64,000 nt of DNA. Origin: Simonsiella muelleri ATCC 29453 (GTDB lineage Bacteria > Pseudomonadota > Gammaproteobacteria > Burkholderiales > Neisseriaceae). The position numbers and the translations under genes are program-made. Shown piece by piece: positions 33,977-43,320 of this stretch (position 1 is its first letter; every line of letters starts with the position of its first letter). The notes beneath the pieces were generated by a model, which was given only the letters and a program-made list of their open reading frames with translations, had not been told where the DNA came from and did no database searches. The stretch lies in the NCBI RefSeq assembly GCF_002951835.1, contig NZ_CP019448.1:1302001-1366000 (forward strand), given 5' to 3'.

Positions 33977-35947
33977 ATGCAAACATCCATCGCCAACCAA
34001 ATGCAAAAACTTTTAGATTGTCTACACCAAAATAGGCAACCTGAAGGCGGTTTGGCGTTCCCAGCCGTGTGGCAACCACTGAAATTAGATTACACCCCCG
34101 ACAGCATTCAGCGCATCAATCGCCTGCTCAAACAAATTCGCACCAACTCCGAATACACCAGCCGCAGCATCAAACAAAAACCATCTGGTAAAAATTTTAT
34201 TGATACATTAGCGGCTTACTTGGCACAGTATCTCGCCCATCGCAGCGGCGTGGCAACCGAATGGCATGAAGATGGCAGCATCAGCACTGGCACAACCACT
34301 TATCCCATCGTGCAAACCATTTGCCAAGCCATGGACAGACCCGATTGCGACATCAATTTAGATAAACCCTTGTGGCAAATTTTGTGTTTCAACATAGAAG
34401 CCCACAAACATACTTTACGCGATTTGATTTTAGGTAACTTTTTAAATAAACAATCGCTACCCGAAGGTTTAGCCAGTTCATCTGCTTTAACCAGCATCGC
34501 TTTTGATTTTAGCGAGACCAGTTTGCAGCAAATCGATAAATTGGTTCAGTTACTTAGTAAACATAATCACTTATACCCTGACACCATACGCGCTTGGGCG
34601 ACTCAATCACCATCTTATCGTAACTTATTCTTATTACTTGGGTTTTATATTGGCGAAACGGTGGCGCAACAATTGGGACAAACCATTATGTGGAACAATG
34701 CCCATCGCCTTGCGGAAGTAACCAAACAGCCTGTTTCGCCTGATTTTTTTGATAGCATTGTGGCAGACTTTGGTAATGGTATTGTTACGCCTGTATTAAA
34801 TATTGTGGAACAAATGTTCACCAATCCAAATGTCAGCAGCATGGGTTGGCTGGATTACTTGCGCCACGAAGAAACCCATTCTGCCGAACAGACCCCAGAT
34901 AATACCGACATGAATCAAATCGCTCGTCGTGCCGTGGACGGTTTTATCCGCCAACAATCGCCCGATGGTAGCCCCATGCCGCAGGTGGCGTATGACAATG
35001 AGTTACGTGAAATAGGTTTAGATTATCATATTGAAAGTATTCAAAAATTAGATAAATTATTGCATATTATTCGTACCGCGCAGCCTGAATTTACCCGTTT
35101 TGCTGCCGCCGCACCCACACAAAATTTTTTGCATTTATGCGCATTTTATTTGGCACGAACTGCCGCCCACTTGTCCAATAATTCATTGAAATTTTTAAAT
35201 TACCAGGAAACCAAAACACTACAACCCAATTTACCCAATGAGTTTTTTCATCGTTATTCGGCTTTAATTGGCGGAAAATTGTTTTTCCCTTTGCAACAAA
35301 TTACCGCACAAATTTGGCAATATCCTGAACCGCAAAATAGTTACAACTTGATTACAGAAATCATACGTGATTATCGGGGTGGATTGGTGCAACAGCCACC
35401 ATTGACAAATTTTGTGGCGGAACCGATGCCGCTGGAATGGAAACTCGCATTGAAAGCTGCTGGATTTGGCGCGGCTTGGGCATTGTGGGAAAAACGCCAA
35501 AAAACAGAACTCATCACCCCCACGCTCGTACAACCCAACGGAACAGGTATCAATTTATTGAAATTAAACACCAATAGCATTACCGAAGCCATGCAAAGTG
35601 GACACGATATGCTGAAAAAAAATCCCGAACGTTTGCCTCATCAAGCCTTTTTGTATGAAAGTTTTGCCAATTTACCACAAGGGCGTTTTGATGCGATTGC
35701 GGTGGAAATGTGTGTGTATCAGGGTAATAAGCCTTTGTATATTTTTGGATTGCTGCCGTTTATGTATGCAGGCGATGAAGTTAAATTTGTGAATGGCAAC
35801 CTCGCCATTAACAGCGATTCGCTCAATAATCCCAAACTGGCACACAGCATCATTCAATTGCTGTATCAAGGCATGGACGATTTTTTCACACCACAAAAAA
35901 ATACACCACGTTTGTGGTGGCGCAAAAGTTGGCGCGATGTGTTGTGA
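33977..35947 (+). CDS. 656-residue protein with three tandem repeats, unknown
   Basis: I do not recognise a named family. The protein has no signal peptide. It contains three divergent copies of a module of about 110 residues. Each has a start like LDYTPDSIQRINRLLKQIR (about residue 35), FDFSETSLQQIDKLVQLL (about 176) and LDYHIESIQKLDKLLHIIR (about 350). About 30 residues later each has a hydrophobic helix such as FIDTLAAYLAQYLAHRSG, LFLLLGFYIGETVAQQLG or FLHLCAFYLARTAAHLS. A different C-terminal domain (about 530-656) has LPHQAFLYESFANLPQG and FDAIAVEMCVYQGNKPL. AAGG precedes the ATG. The gene stands alone, with an uptake-sequence hairpin after it. Confidence 0.75.
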   Translation: MQTSIANQMQKLLDCLHQNRQPEGGLAFPAVWQPLKLDYTPDSIQRINRLLKQIRTNSEYTSRSIKQKPSGKNFIDTLAAYLAQYLAHRSGVATEWHEDGSISTGTTTYPIVQTICQAMDRPDCDINLDKPLWQILCFNIEAHKHTLRDLILGNFLNKQSLPEGLASSSALTSIAFDFSETSLQQIDKLVQLLSKHNHLYPDTIRAWATQSPSYRNLFLLLGFYIGETVAQQLGQTIMWNNAHRLAEVTKQPVSPDFFDSIVADFGNGIVTPVLNIVEQMFTNPNVSSMGWLDYLRHEETHSAEQTPDNTDMNQIARRAVDGFIRQQSPDGSPMPQVAYDNELREIGLDYHIESIQKLDKLLHIIRTAQPEFTRFAAAAPTQNFLHLCAFYLARTAAHLSNNSLKFLNYQETKTLQPNLPNEFFHRYSALIGGKLFFPLQQITAQIWQYPEPQNSYNLITEIIRDYRGGLVQQPPLTNFVAEPMPLEWKLALKAAGFGAAWALWEKRQKTELITPTLVQPNGTGINLLKLNTNSITEAMQSGHDMLKKNPERLPHQAFLYESFANLPQGRFDAIAVEMCVYQGNKPLYIFGLLPFMYAGDEVKFVNGNLAINSDSLNNPKLAHSIIQLLYQGMDDFFTPQKNTPRLWWRKSWRDVL

Positions 35948-36024
35948 TGTTTTCAGGCAGCCTGAAAAATAACCCACAAAAATTTAAATATTATTTTCTC
36001 AATTCTTAATAAGGATATGAAATC

Positions 36025-36984
36025 ATGAAAAATATTTTCGTACTCTACACAGGCGGTACCATTGGCATGGTGGAAAGTCCCGATGGTCTACAACCCGATA
36101 CCGCCATTGTAGATACCGCACTTGCACCGTTTTCAGGCAGCCTGAATTTTACTTGGCACGTTTGCCAACCATTGATTGACAGCTCGGCTGTATCGCCACA
36201 ACACTGGGCAGAATGGTTGGATATTTTGCAACAGCATTTACCCAAATACGATGGTGTGTTGGTGTTGCATGGCACAGATACACTGGCTTATACCGCGAAT
36301 TTGCTTGCCTTGGCGTTGGATACACTGGGCAAACCCGTGATTTTGACAGGCTCACAAAAACCATTCGGTACACCAAATAGTGATGCTAATTTAAATATTC
36401 AGACAGCCGTTAATGCGTTGCAACGTGATGATATTCATGAAGTTTTATTAGCATTTAATGGCAATTTGTTCCCCGCTGTTGGCACGACCAAATGCAGCAC
36501 CGTACAAGATGCAGGTTTTGCCAATCATCATTTTGGCACATGGACACCCGATAAAGCTGCTGTTCCATTTAATCATTTGCAACGCCGTTTTGACCCCGAC
36601 CAACGCGTTGGCACGCTGTTTCTCACGCCTGGAATTGGTGTAAAAGCGGCGGCGCATATGTTACGGACTTTTCCGATGAATGCCGCGATTCTCATGACTT
36701 ATGGCAATGGCAATGCACCTGCAGACATTGATTTACTGGACGCAATTCACCAATTAACCAGCAAAAATCGTTTGGTGATGAATATCAGCCAAGTGCCTGA
36801 AGGCGAAGCCGCACCCATCTACGCACAAGGCAGCCGTTTACGCGCGTCAGGGGCAGTAAATTCAGGTAAATGCAATGTGGAAACCGCTACCGCATTGTTG
36901 TTGATTGCATCGGGCAATGATTGGGCGCGGACGGATATCTGTGATGAATTGAAACGTTTGCGTTTATTATCTGAATCAGATTGA
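36025..36984 (+). CDS. ansA: Type I (cytoplasmic) L-asparaginase
   Basis: The enzyme hydrolyses asparagine to aspartate and ammonia. Its 319 residues lack a signal peptide, fitting the cytoplasmic class. The first catalytic Thr is in VLYTGGTIGMVES (residues 9-13), and the second Thr with Asp in VLHGTDTLAYTANLLA near residue 83. VILTGSQKPF and a conserved MTYGNGNAP follow. An uptake sequence lies inside the coding region (FSGSLN). It is followed by a strong uptake-sequence terminator. Confidence 0.93.
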   Translation: MKNIFVLYTGGTIGMVESPDGLQPDTAIVDTALAPFSGSLNFTWHVCQPLIDSSAVSPQHWAEWLDILQQHLPKYDGVLVLHGTDTLAYTANLLALALDTLGKPVILTGSQKPFGTPNSDANLNIQTAVNALQRDDIHEVLLAFNGNLFPAVGTTKCSTVQDAGFANHHFGTWTPDKAAVPFNHLQRRFDPDQRVGTLFLTPGIGVKAAAHMLRTFPMNAAILMTYGNGNAPADIDLLDAIHQLTSKNRLVMNISQVPEGEAAPIYAQGSRLRASGAVNSGKCNVETATALLLIASGNDWARTDICDELKRLRLLSESD

Positions 36985-37009
36985 TAATTTTATTTTTTAA
37001 ATCAAAAAA

Positions 37010-37037
37010 CTGCCTGAAATTTCATTTTTTCAGGCAG
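37010..37037 (+). terminator. ansA terminator from two uptake sequences
   Basis: CTGCCTGAAA (37010-37019) pairs with TTTCAGGCAG (37028-37037) around an 8-nt loop, 26 bp after the ansA stop. Confidence 0.7.
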
Positions 37038-37081
37038 CATTCTCATTTATAATGATTCCATAACAAATCAATAAAAATGAA

Positions 37082-37594
37082 ATGATGATTTTGATGATAA
37101 AAAAATTAGCTCCGTTATGTGCATTGTTGATGTTGTCGGCGTGTGGTTTTCACCTGAAGGGTATGGGGACTCATACGCAATTGCCTGTACAAAATTGGCA
37201 AATTTCAGGTGGTGCATTACAAGAATCGCTGGAAAATGCCATGCGACACGTTCTAGGTAAACGTTTAATCTTTTCAGGCAGCCCTGAAGCCGAAATTCGT
37301 GTATTGAGTGTAGATACCAAAAAAGATATTTACGTCATTACTCGCGCTGCCCGAATCAACGAATATTTATTTTCCATGCGTGTCCATGCCCAAGCCTATC
37401 GCGATGGCAAAGCGTGGGGTGAACCCATGCAAATTGACATCAAACGCACTTTGCCCTATTCCGACCGCGAAGTATTGGGTAAAGCTGAAGAAGAATCTAC
37501 TATTTGGCACGAAATGCAAACCGATGCCAGCGAACAAATTGTCCGCCGTTTGGCATTTTTACCCACTTACCCCAGCACAACAGCAGAGCCTTAA
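37082..37594 (+). CDS. lptE: LPS-assembly lipoprotein LptE
   Basis: LptE plugs the LptD barrel in the outer membrane and helps insert lipopolysaccharide at the cell surface. The product (about 166-170 residues) has a short signal peptide with lipobox LSAC followed by GFHLKG, the family's typical first mature residues. Starts at 37082, 37085 and 37094 are all in frame; none has a clear Shine-Dalgarno. The stop overlaps the holA start by one base (TAATG), the lptE-holA pairing seen in many proteobacteria. Confidence 0.9.
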   Translation: MMILMIKKLAPLCALLMLSACGFHLKGMGTHTQLPVQNWQISGGALQESLENAMRHVLGKRLIFSGSPEAEIRVLSVDTKKDIYVITRAARINEYLFSMRVHAQAYRDGKAWGEPMQIDIKRTLPYSDREVLGKAEEESTIWHEMQTDASEQIVRRLAFLPTYPSTTAEP

Positions 37595-38604
37595 TGATGG
37601 CAGCAATGGATTTTAATCAACTTTCAGGCAGCCTGAAAACAGGTTTGCGCCCTATTTATGTGATTCATGGCGAAGAAGAATTATTGAAAATTGAAGCACT
37701 TGAACAAATTCGGGCAGCTGCCAAATCACGTGGCTATTTGAAAGAAACTTATTTGGTGGAACAAGCGCAATTTGATTGGCAAGAATTGTGGGCGCAAGCT
37801 GCCAGTGCCGGTTTATTTGGCGATTGTAAATTGTTAGAAATACACATTCCAAACGGTAAATTAGGTAAACAAGGCAGCGAAATGATGCAACAATTCGCCG
37901 AACACCCTCTAACCGATACCAGCGTGGTCATTGTGTTGCCTAAATTGGACAAAACACAATTACAATCCAAATGGTTTGCAGCATTGGCAAAACACGCCAC
38001 GATTTTGGAAATGAAAGCCGTAACAATGGCGGCATTGCCTGCGTGGATTCGGGCGCGGTTACAACAACATGATTTGAAAATTGATGCGGACGCATTGGCA
38101 TTATTTGCGCAACGGGTAGAAGGTAACTTATTAGCAACTAAGCAAGAAATTGACAAATTAGCATTATTGTATCCGTCTGGTTACACCATTTCCTTGGCAG
38201 ATACCGAGCAAACAGTGGCAAATGTGGCGCGATTTGACGTGTTTCAGCTTTCGGGGGCGTGGTTGGGTGGCGATGTGCAACGGGTAGCGCGATTGCTTGG
38301 GGGCTTGGAAGCGGAAGGCGATGAACCTGTGTTACTGGTATGGGCAGTGGCGGAAGACGTGCGGATGTTGATTCGGTTGGCGGCAGCATTGAAACAGGGC
38401 AAAACGGTGCAGGCGGTGCGCAATGAATTGCGTTTGTGGGGCGACAAACAAACACTCGCACCCAAAGCCGTGGCGCGGATTTCAGTTACGCGTTTGATGG
38501 CAGCGTTGCAGGAATGCGCCAAAATTGACCGCCAAATTAAAGGTGCAACCGATGGCGATGCGTGGGCAAGTTTGAAACATTTGGTCATGAATTTGGCTGT
38601 GTGA
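37594..38604 (+). CDS. holA: DNA polymerase III delta subunit
   Basis: HolA is the clamp-loader wrench subunit that opens the beta clamp. The 337-residue product begins MMAAMDFNQLSGSLKTGLRP; translation is coupled to lptE through TAATG. Domain I includes YVIHGEEELLKIEALEQIR (with a degenerate nucleotide-binding fold) and domain III ends with AALQECAKIDRQIKGATDGD. An in-frame ATG at 37606 is another possible start. An uptake sequence is built into the N-terminus as LSGSLKT. Confidence 0.93.
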   Translation: MMAAMDFNQLSGSLKTGLRPIYVIHGEEELLKIEALEQIRAAAKSRGYLKETYLVEQAQFDWQELWAQAASAGLFGDCKLLEIHIPNGKLGKQGSEMMQQFAEHPLTDTSVVIVLPKLDKTQLQSKWFAALAKHATILEMKAVTMAALPAWIRARLQQHDLKIDADALALFAQRVEGNLLATKQEIDKLALLYPSGYTISLADTEQTVANVARFDVFQLSGAWLGGDVQRVARLLGGLEAEGDEPVLLVWAVAEDVRMLIRLAAALKQGKTVQAVRNELRLWGDKQTLAPKAVARISVTRLMAALQECAKIDRQIKGATDGDAWASLKHLVMNLAV

Positions 38605-38689
38605 TGGGTCAATTTATTTTTCAGGCAGCCTGAAAATACGCTATGTTTTTTAATTGCAATGAGTTAATTTTAATAAGGATTTTTTGATT

Positions 38690-39121
38690 ATGGACAAAAA
38701 ACGAACATTTTTTATTTGGTTGATGATGGCAGCATTTGTAACCATGTTGGCGTATTTATTTGGCGCAACGTGGTGGTTGGCAATCATTATTGGTGTGTTG
38801 GTGGTTGCAGCGATTGTTGGTGGTGCAACAGGTTTTATGTATTGGAAACAAAAGAAATTGTTGGAAAGTGCCGCCAAATTCAATATTGATTTGAAAAATG
38901 GCAAAATCAATCCAGCCGATTTGCGCCGTATGTATTTTAGTGGCGGTAAAGCGCGAACAGACGCATTATTTATCGCCAGTCGCGCCATGAATTGTTCCGT
39001 ACAAGAAGCCGAACGCCAACTCAGTGCCAAAATGACCAAGCAATCCGCACAACAAGAAATGGCAAAAATTCAAGGAAAACAAAATAGTAAACAAAAACGC
39101 TGGGGAACAAAATTGCGTTAA
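38690..39121 (+). CDS. Membrane protein with cytoplasmic tail, unknown
   Basis: A 143-residue protein with two adjacent membrane helices (about residues 8-25 and 29-50) and a basic, soluble C-terminal half that includes LESAAKFNIDLKNGKINPADLRRMYFSGG. TAAGGA precedes the ATG at 38690. It follows holA by 85 bp, separated by an uptake-sequence palindrome. I recognise no named family. Confidence 0.65.
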   Translation: MDKKRTFFIWLMMAAFVTMLAYLFGATWWLAIIIGVLVVAAIVGGATGFMYWKQKKLLESAAKFNIDLKNGKINPADLRRMYFSGGKARTDALFIASRAMNCSVQEAERQLSAKMTKQSAQQEMAKIQGKQNSKQKRWGTKLR

Positions 39122-39179
39122 TTTATTTCAAGCTGCCTGAAAGAACGGCACGACAACATTCAGGCAGCCTGAAACCTTA

Positions 39180-39340
39180 GAACCTGTATTCATAGCCAAC
39201 GTGAAATGGATTTTTGTCCCATTTAGTGCGAATGTAAGGCGAATTTTATGTCAATAGCATTCCTATTGGCATGAAATTCAACGCAGCAGGCGTGCCAAAT
39301 GGGGCAGAAAGACATCGCGCTTGGCTGTGAATACAGGTTC
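39180..39340. repeat. 161-bp palindromic repeat, copy C (inverted)
   Basis: Begins GAACCTGTATTCATAGCC and ends GGCTGTGAATACAGGTTC, flanked by TTA on both sides; opposite orientation to copies A and B. Beyond it lie a further partial end (GAACCTGTGTTC at 39344) and, at 39390-39402, a lone TGCAAAGGTTTCA matching the IS1106-like terminus. The 292-bp gap before gltX is therefore all repeat debris. Confidence 0.85.
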
Positions 39341-39413
39341 TTAGAACCTGTGTTCGTCAGATTGATAACTTGGTTTTATTGACAATGTTTGCAAAGGTTT
39401 CACACCGCAACCA

Positions 39414-40814
39414 TTATCCGCGCATGCGTTTCAATACTTCGTCTTTGCCCAACATCGCCAACACCATATCCACGCTTGGCGTTTTGGCTGTACCGCACAC
39501 CGCCAAACGCAACGGCATGCCCAGTTTGCCCATCTTAATGCCTTCGGCTTCGCAGAACGGCGCGAACAATTCGTGAATTTTTTCTGCCGTCCAATCGCTT
39601 TCAGGCAGCGCAGCGAGTTTTTCCGCAAACCGCGCCATACGCGCAGGCGCATCTTCGTCCCAATGTTTAGCCACATCTTTTTCCAACGGCGTGGCTTTTT
39701 GGTAGAAATACGCGCATTCGGTTGCCAAGTCGTTCAGATTATGGGCGCGGTCTTTGACAAACGCAATCACGTCCGCCAGTTTCAGGCTGCCTGAAACCGT
39801 AACACCTTGATTTTGCAAACGTGGCAAGGTCAATTCAGCTAATTTTTCGTTGTCAGTTACTTTGATGTGTTCGGCGTTAATCCACGCTAATTTTTTGCTA
39901 TCCATGCGGCTGGGTGATGCAGAAACGTGTGCCAAATCAAACCATTCAACAAATTGATTCATATTGAAAAATTCATCATCGCCATGCGCCCAACCTAATC
40001 GCGCCAAATAATTCAACATCGCTTCGGGCAAAATCCCCATGTCTTCATATTCGGTAATCGCAACCGTGTCGCCACTGCGTTTAGAGATTTTTTTGCCTTG
40101 CTCATTCAAAATCATTGGCAAATGCGCGTATTCGGGGATTTTTGCGCCTAATGCTTTGAAAATATTGATTTGTTTAGGTGTATTGTTCACATGGTCATCG
40201 CCGCGAATCACATGCGTAATCCCCATATCAAAATCATCTACCACCACGCAAAAATTGTAGGTTGGCGTACCATCGGCACGCGCGATAATCAAATCATCTA
40301 GCGCAGAATTCGGAATGCTGATTTCCCCTTTTACCAAATCATACCAAGAGGTTACGCCGTCCAACGGATTTTTAAAACGAATCACAGGTTCAACACCAGC
40401 AGGAATTTCAGGCAGCGTTTTGCCCACTTCGGGTCGCCAACGGCGGTCATACGTTGCCGTGCCTTCACGTTCGGCTTTTTCGCGCATTTGGGCGAGTTCT
40501 TCTTTGCTGCAATAGCATTTGTAGGCGTGTCCTTCGTCCAATAATTTTTGGATAAGTTGTTTATATCGTGGAAAATTTTTTGTTTGATAAACGATATTAT
40601 CGGCATTGTCGGCGTGCAAACCCACCCAATCCATACCTTTTAAAATGATTTCTACTGACTCTTGTGTAGAACGTTCCAAGTCGGTGTCTTCAATGCGTAG
40701 CAAAAATTCGCCGCCATGATGTTTGGCAAATGCCCATGAATACAAGGCAGTACGCACACCACCGATGTGTAAATAGCCAGTGGGACTGGGCGCAAAACGA
40801 GTTTTAACAGTCAT
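39414..40814 (-). CDS. gltX: Glutamyl-tRNA synthetase
   Basis: GltX charges tRNA-Glu. The 466-residue protein has the class I signature FAPSPTGYLHIGGVRTALY (HIGG at residues 16-19), the zinc-type CYCSKEELAQ segment near 108 and the KISKR motif near residue 236. The anticodon-binding region ends the protein. An uptake sequence is embedded as SGSLKLAD. A truncated paralogue, gluQ, lies at 48824. Confidence 0.96.
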   Translation of the reverse strand: MTVKTRFAPSPTGYLHIGGVRTALYSWAFAKHHGGEFLLRIEDTDLERSTQESVEIILKGMDWVGLHADNADNIVYQTKNFPRYKQLIQKLLDEGHAYKCYCSKEELAQMREKAEREGTATYDRRWRPEVGKTLPEIPAGVEPVIRFKNPLDGVTSWYDLVKGEISIPNSALDDLIIARADGTPTYNFCVVVDDFDMGITHVIRGDDHVNNTPKQINIFKALGAKIPEYAHLPMILNEQGKKISKRSGDTVAITEYEDMGILPEAMLNYLARLGWAHGDDEFFNMNQFVEWFDLAHVSASPSRMDSKKLAWINAEHIKVTDNEKLAELTLPRLQNQGVTVSGSLKLADVIAFVKDRAHNLNDLATECAYFYQKATPLEKDVAKHWDEDAPARMARFAEKLAALPESDWTAEKIHELFAPFCEAEGIKMGKLGMPLRLAVCGTAKTPSVDMVLAMLGKDEVLKRMRG

Positions 40815-41062
40815 TTTGGTCTTTCCGTTAAATGATGAAAAATGGTTATTTTACCGTTTTTTTGCGTAAAAAAGGCAGCCTGAAAACGGATTTTTGATTT
40901 TTAGGAACAATAGATTCACGATTGTTACCATTGGCTTGAAAATAATTCACGCAGAATACAAAAATTATCCATTTGCCAAATGAACATAAAAAGACTAATT
41001 TCATGGTTTGAATCAAATCATTTTTTCAGGCTGCCTGAAAATATCTCTTGAAAGTATTTGCC

Positions 41063-41899
41063 ATGACTCAACCCAAACAACTTAGCTTTGAATTTTTTCC
41101 CACACGCACGCCGCAAGGTCGTGAAAAACAAGTGATTACGCGTAAACAACTCAGCCAATTCAATCCAGCATTTTTTTCTTGCACATCAGGCGCAGGCGGC
41201 AGCACACGCGATGGTACATTCCAAACCATCGGCGATATTTTGAGCGAAGGCATCGCGGCCGCCCCTCATTTACCGTGTATCGGCATGACTGTCGGCGAAG
41301 TAGAAGAATTATTATTAAAATACAAAGAAATGGGTGTTCGTCATATTGTTGCATTACGTGGCGATATTCCATCGGGTATTGGTTTGGGCATGGACGGAAT
41401 GCGCTATGCTAATGAATTGGTTGAATTAATTAAAAATAATCATGGCGATGATTTTCACATTGAAGTCGCCGCCTATCCCGAATACCACCCCCAAGCTCGC
41501 AGCGCGGAAGACGACATCAACAATTTCGTCCGCAAAGCCAAAGCAGGCGCAGACTCCGCCATCACACAATATTTTTACAATCCAGACAGTTACTTCCGTT
41601 TTGTAGACGATGTGCGTGGGCGAGGCGTGGAAATTCCGATTATTCCAGGGATTATGCCGATTGCCAGTTTCAGCAAATTGGTGCGATTTTCGGACGCGTG
41701 TGGTGCGGAAATTCCACGTTGGTTGCGTTTGAAACTGCAATCGTATGCGGATGACACTGCGTCCATCAAGGCATTAGCATTGGACGTGGTTACGGAAATG
41801 TGTGAACGTTTGTTACGCGAAGGTGCGCCAAGTTTGCATTTTTACACGTTAAATCAGGCGGGTTTGGTTTCTACGATTTGTCAGCGTTTAGGATATTAA
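41063..41899 (+). CDS. metF: Methylenetetrahydrofolate reductase
   Basis: MetF reduces 5,10-methylene-THF to 5-methyl-THF with FAD and NADH, supplying methionine synthesis. Start 41063 gives MTQPKQLSFEFFPTRTPQG and 278 residues. The catalytic Glu is in SFEFFPTRT (residue 10), and FFSCTSGAGGSTRDGT, VALRGDIP and IEVAAYPEYHPQA carry FAD-binding residues. The gene is complete. Its last 304 bp are duplicated at 46218-46521 as part of the island insertion. Confidence 0.95.
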   Translation: MTQPKQLSFEFFPTRTPQGREKQVITRKQLSQFNPAFFSCTSGAGGSTRDGTFQTIGDILSEGIAAAPHLPCIGMTVGEVEELLLKYKEMGVRHIVALRGDIPSGIGLGMDGMRYANELVELIKNNHGDDFHIEVAAYPEYHPQARSAEDDINNFVRKAKAGADSAITQYFYNPDSYFRFVDDVRGRGVEIPIIPGIMPIASFSKLVRFSDACGAEIPRWLRLKLQSYADDTASIKALALDVVTEMCERLLREGAPSLHFYTLNQAGLVSTICQRLGY

Positions 41900-42216
41900 T
41901 TATTATAATTCAATAAGTTAAATTGAAAAACTAGCTTATCCACTCAAAAAACATTATAATTTCTCTTTTAATTTCAAACACATTTTCAGGCTACCTTTAG
42001 ATGTTAGTTACACGTCAGGCAGCCTGAAAAATCTTTATCTTATTAATTAAATGATTACAAGGATTCTGAATTATGATGGTATTGTACTCTGGCATTACTT
42101 GTCCATTTAGCCACCGTTGCCGTTTTGTATTATTTGAAAAGGGCATGGATTTTGAAATCAAAGACATTGACGTATTTAACAAACCTGAAGATTTGGCGTT
42201 GATGAATCCATACAAT
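41596..42216 (+). repeat. 621-bp direct repeat flanking the RM island, left copy
   Basis: Covers the metF 3' end, the intergenic region and the first 144 bp of sspA. It aligns without gaps to 46218-46838 at a constant offset of 4622 bp; I noticed one base difference (near 41852, A here and G in the other copy). It is the scar of the event that inserted 42217-46217. Confidence 0.92.
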
Positions 42217-42255
42217 ATTTACGACCATACACGTTTGAAATTTGTCGCAAATTGA
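42073..42255 (+). pseudogene. Truncated sspA copy fused to foreign codons
   Basis: The first 48 codons (MMVLYSGITCPFSHRCRFV to NPYN) are identical to the intact sspA at 46695. Then the sequence changes abruptly at 42217 to IYDHTRLKFVAN and a stop. Only the first thioredoxin-like strand-helix unit of the GST fold remains, so it cannot be a working SspA. The new 12 codons look like the end of some other gene carried by the island. The sspA promoter is duplicated too, so a 60-residue chimera may be made and the downstream RM genes could be read from it. Confidence 0.88.
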
Positions 42256-42332
42256 TATTCAGGCAGCCTTAAAGTAGCCCTTTCAGGCTGCCTGAAATAT
42301 AATATTGTCTATTCAACCCCATTCAAAATGCT

Positions 42333-43319
42333 ATGTCTTTAACTTATATAGATTTATTTTCAGGAGCTGGCGGATTCTCGCTAGGCTTTGACCGTGCAGG
42401 TTTTCGCCAATTGCTTTCAGTGGAATTGGAAAAAACGTATTGCGAAACATACCGTACCAATTTCCCAAAACATCATGTTTTACAAACAGATTTAACAACT
42501 TTATCTAATGAAAAAATATTGAATGAACTCAATGGACAAGCCGTTGATGTCGTCATTGGCGGGCCGCCGTGTCAAGGGTTTAGCATGGCGGGCAACATTG
42601 GACGGACGTTTACCGATGACCCACGCAATCATTTGTTCAAGGAATTTGTACGCGTGGTAAGTGTTGTAAAGCCACGTTTTTTTGTCATGGAAAATGTCGC
42701 GCGATTGTACACCCATAATTCAGGCAAAACGCGGCAAGAAATTATTCAGTATTTTCAAGATATTGGATGCACGGTAAAATGTCAAATTTTAAATGCTGTA
42801 GATTTTGGTGTCCCACAACAACGCAGCCGTATTGTGTTTATTGGCAGAAGAGATAATGGCAAGATTTTGTTTCCAAAAAGTGTTCAGGCTACCTGTAAAA
42901 CAGTAGGCGAAACCATTGGACATTTTCCACCTTTGCTATCGGGAGAAACACACGAACACATTGCGAATCATGAAGCCATGGCACACACGCCACAAATGCT
43001 TGAAAAAATGTCATTTATTCAAAATGGTGGCAACCGAAACGATATTCCCGAACATTTGCGCCCGAAAACAGGCGATATCCGCAAATACATTCGTTATCAT
43101 CGTGATAAACCATCTGTGTGTGTTACGGGTGATATGCGAAAGGTGTTTCATTATGAGCAAAATCGTGCACTGACAGTGCGAGAATTGGCGGCGTTGCAGT
43201 CGTTTCCTGATGATTTTGTATTTTGTGGACAAAAAATTGCACAGCAACAACAAGTTGGTAATGCCGTTCCGCCATTGCTTGCCGAAGCAATTGCCCAAGC
43301 TATTTTAAAAATGAGCTAA
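42333..43319 (+). CDS. DNA cytosine-5 methyltransferase of an RM system
   Basis: The 328-residue enzyme transfers a methyl group from S-adenosylmethionine to C5 of cytosine. All key motifs are present: motif I DLFSGAGGFSLGF (residues 8-20), motif IV GGPPCQGFS with catalytic Cys80, motif VI MENVARL with Glu120, motif VIII QQRSR (162-166) and motif X GNAVPPLLAEA near the end. The variable target-recognition region lies between about 190 and 285. It ends one base before the adenine methyltransferase gene. Expected to protect one strand of the site cut by the endonuclease two genes downstream. Confidence 0.93.
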   Translation: MSLTYIDLFSGAGGFSLGFDRAGFRQLLSVELEKTYCETYRTNFPKHHVLQTDLTTLSNEKILNELNGQAVDVVIGGPPCQGFSMAGNIGRTFTDDPRNHLFKEFVRVVSVVKPRFFVMENVARLYTHNSGKTRQEIIQYFQDIGCTVKCQILNAVDFGVPQQRSRIVFIGRRDNGKILFPKSVQATCKTVGETIGHFPPLLSGETHEHIANHEAMAHTPQMLEKMSFIQNGGNRNDIPEHLRPKTGDIRKYIRYHRDKPSVCVTGDMRKVFHYEQNRALTVRELAALQSFPDDFVFCGQKIAQQQQVGNAVPPLLAEAIAQAILKMS

Positions 43320-43320
43320 G

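Noticed and set aside
42073..42255. A second, short SspA paralogue
   Set aside because: It is identical to sspA for 48 codons and then breaks at the island junction; it is a truncated duplicate.
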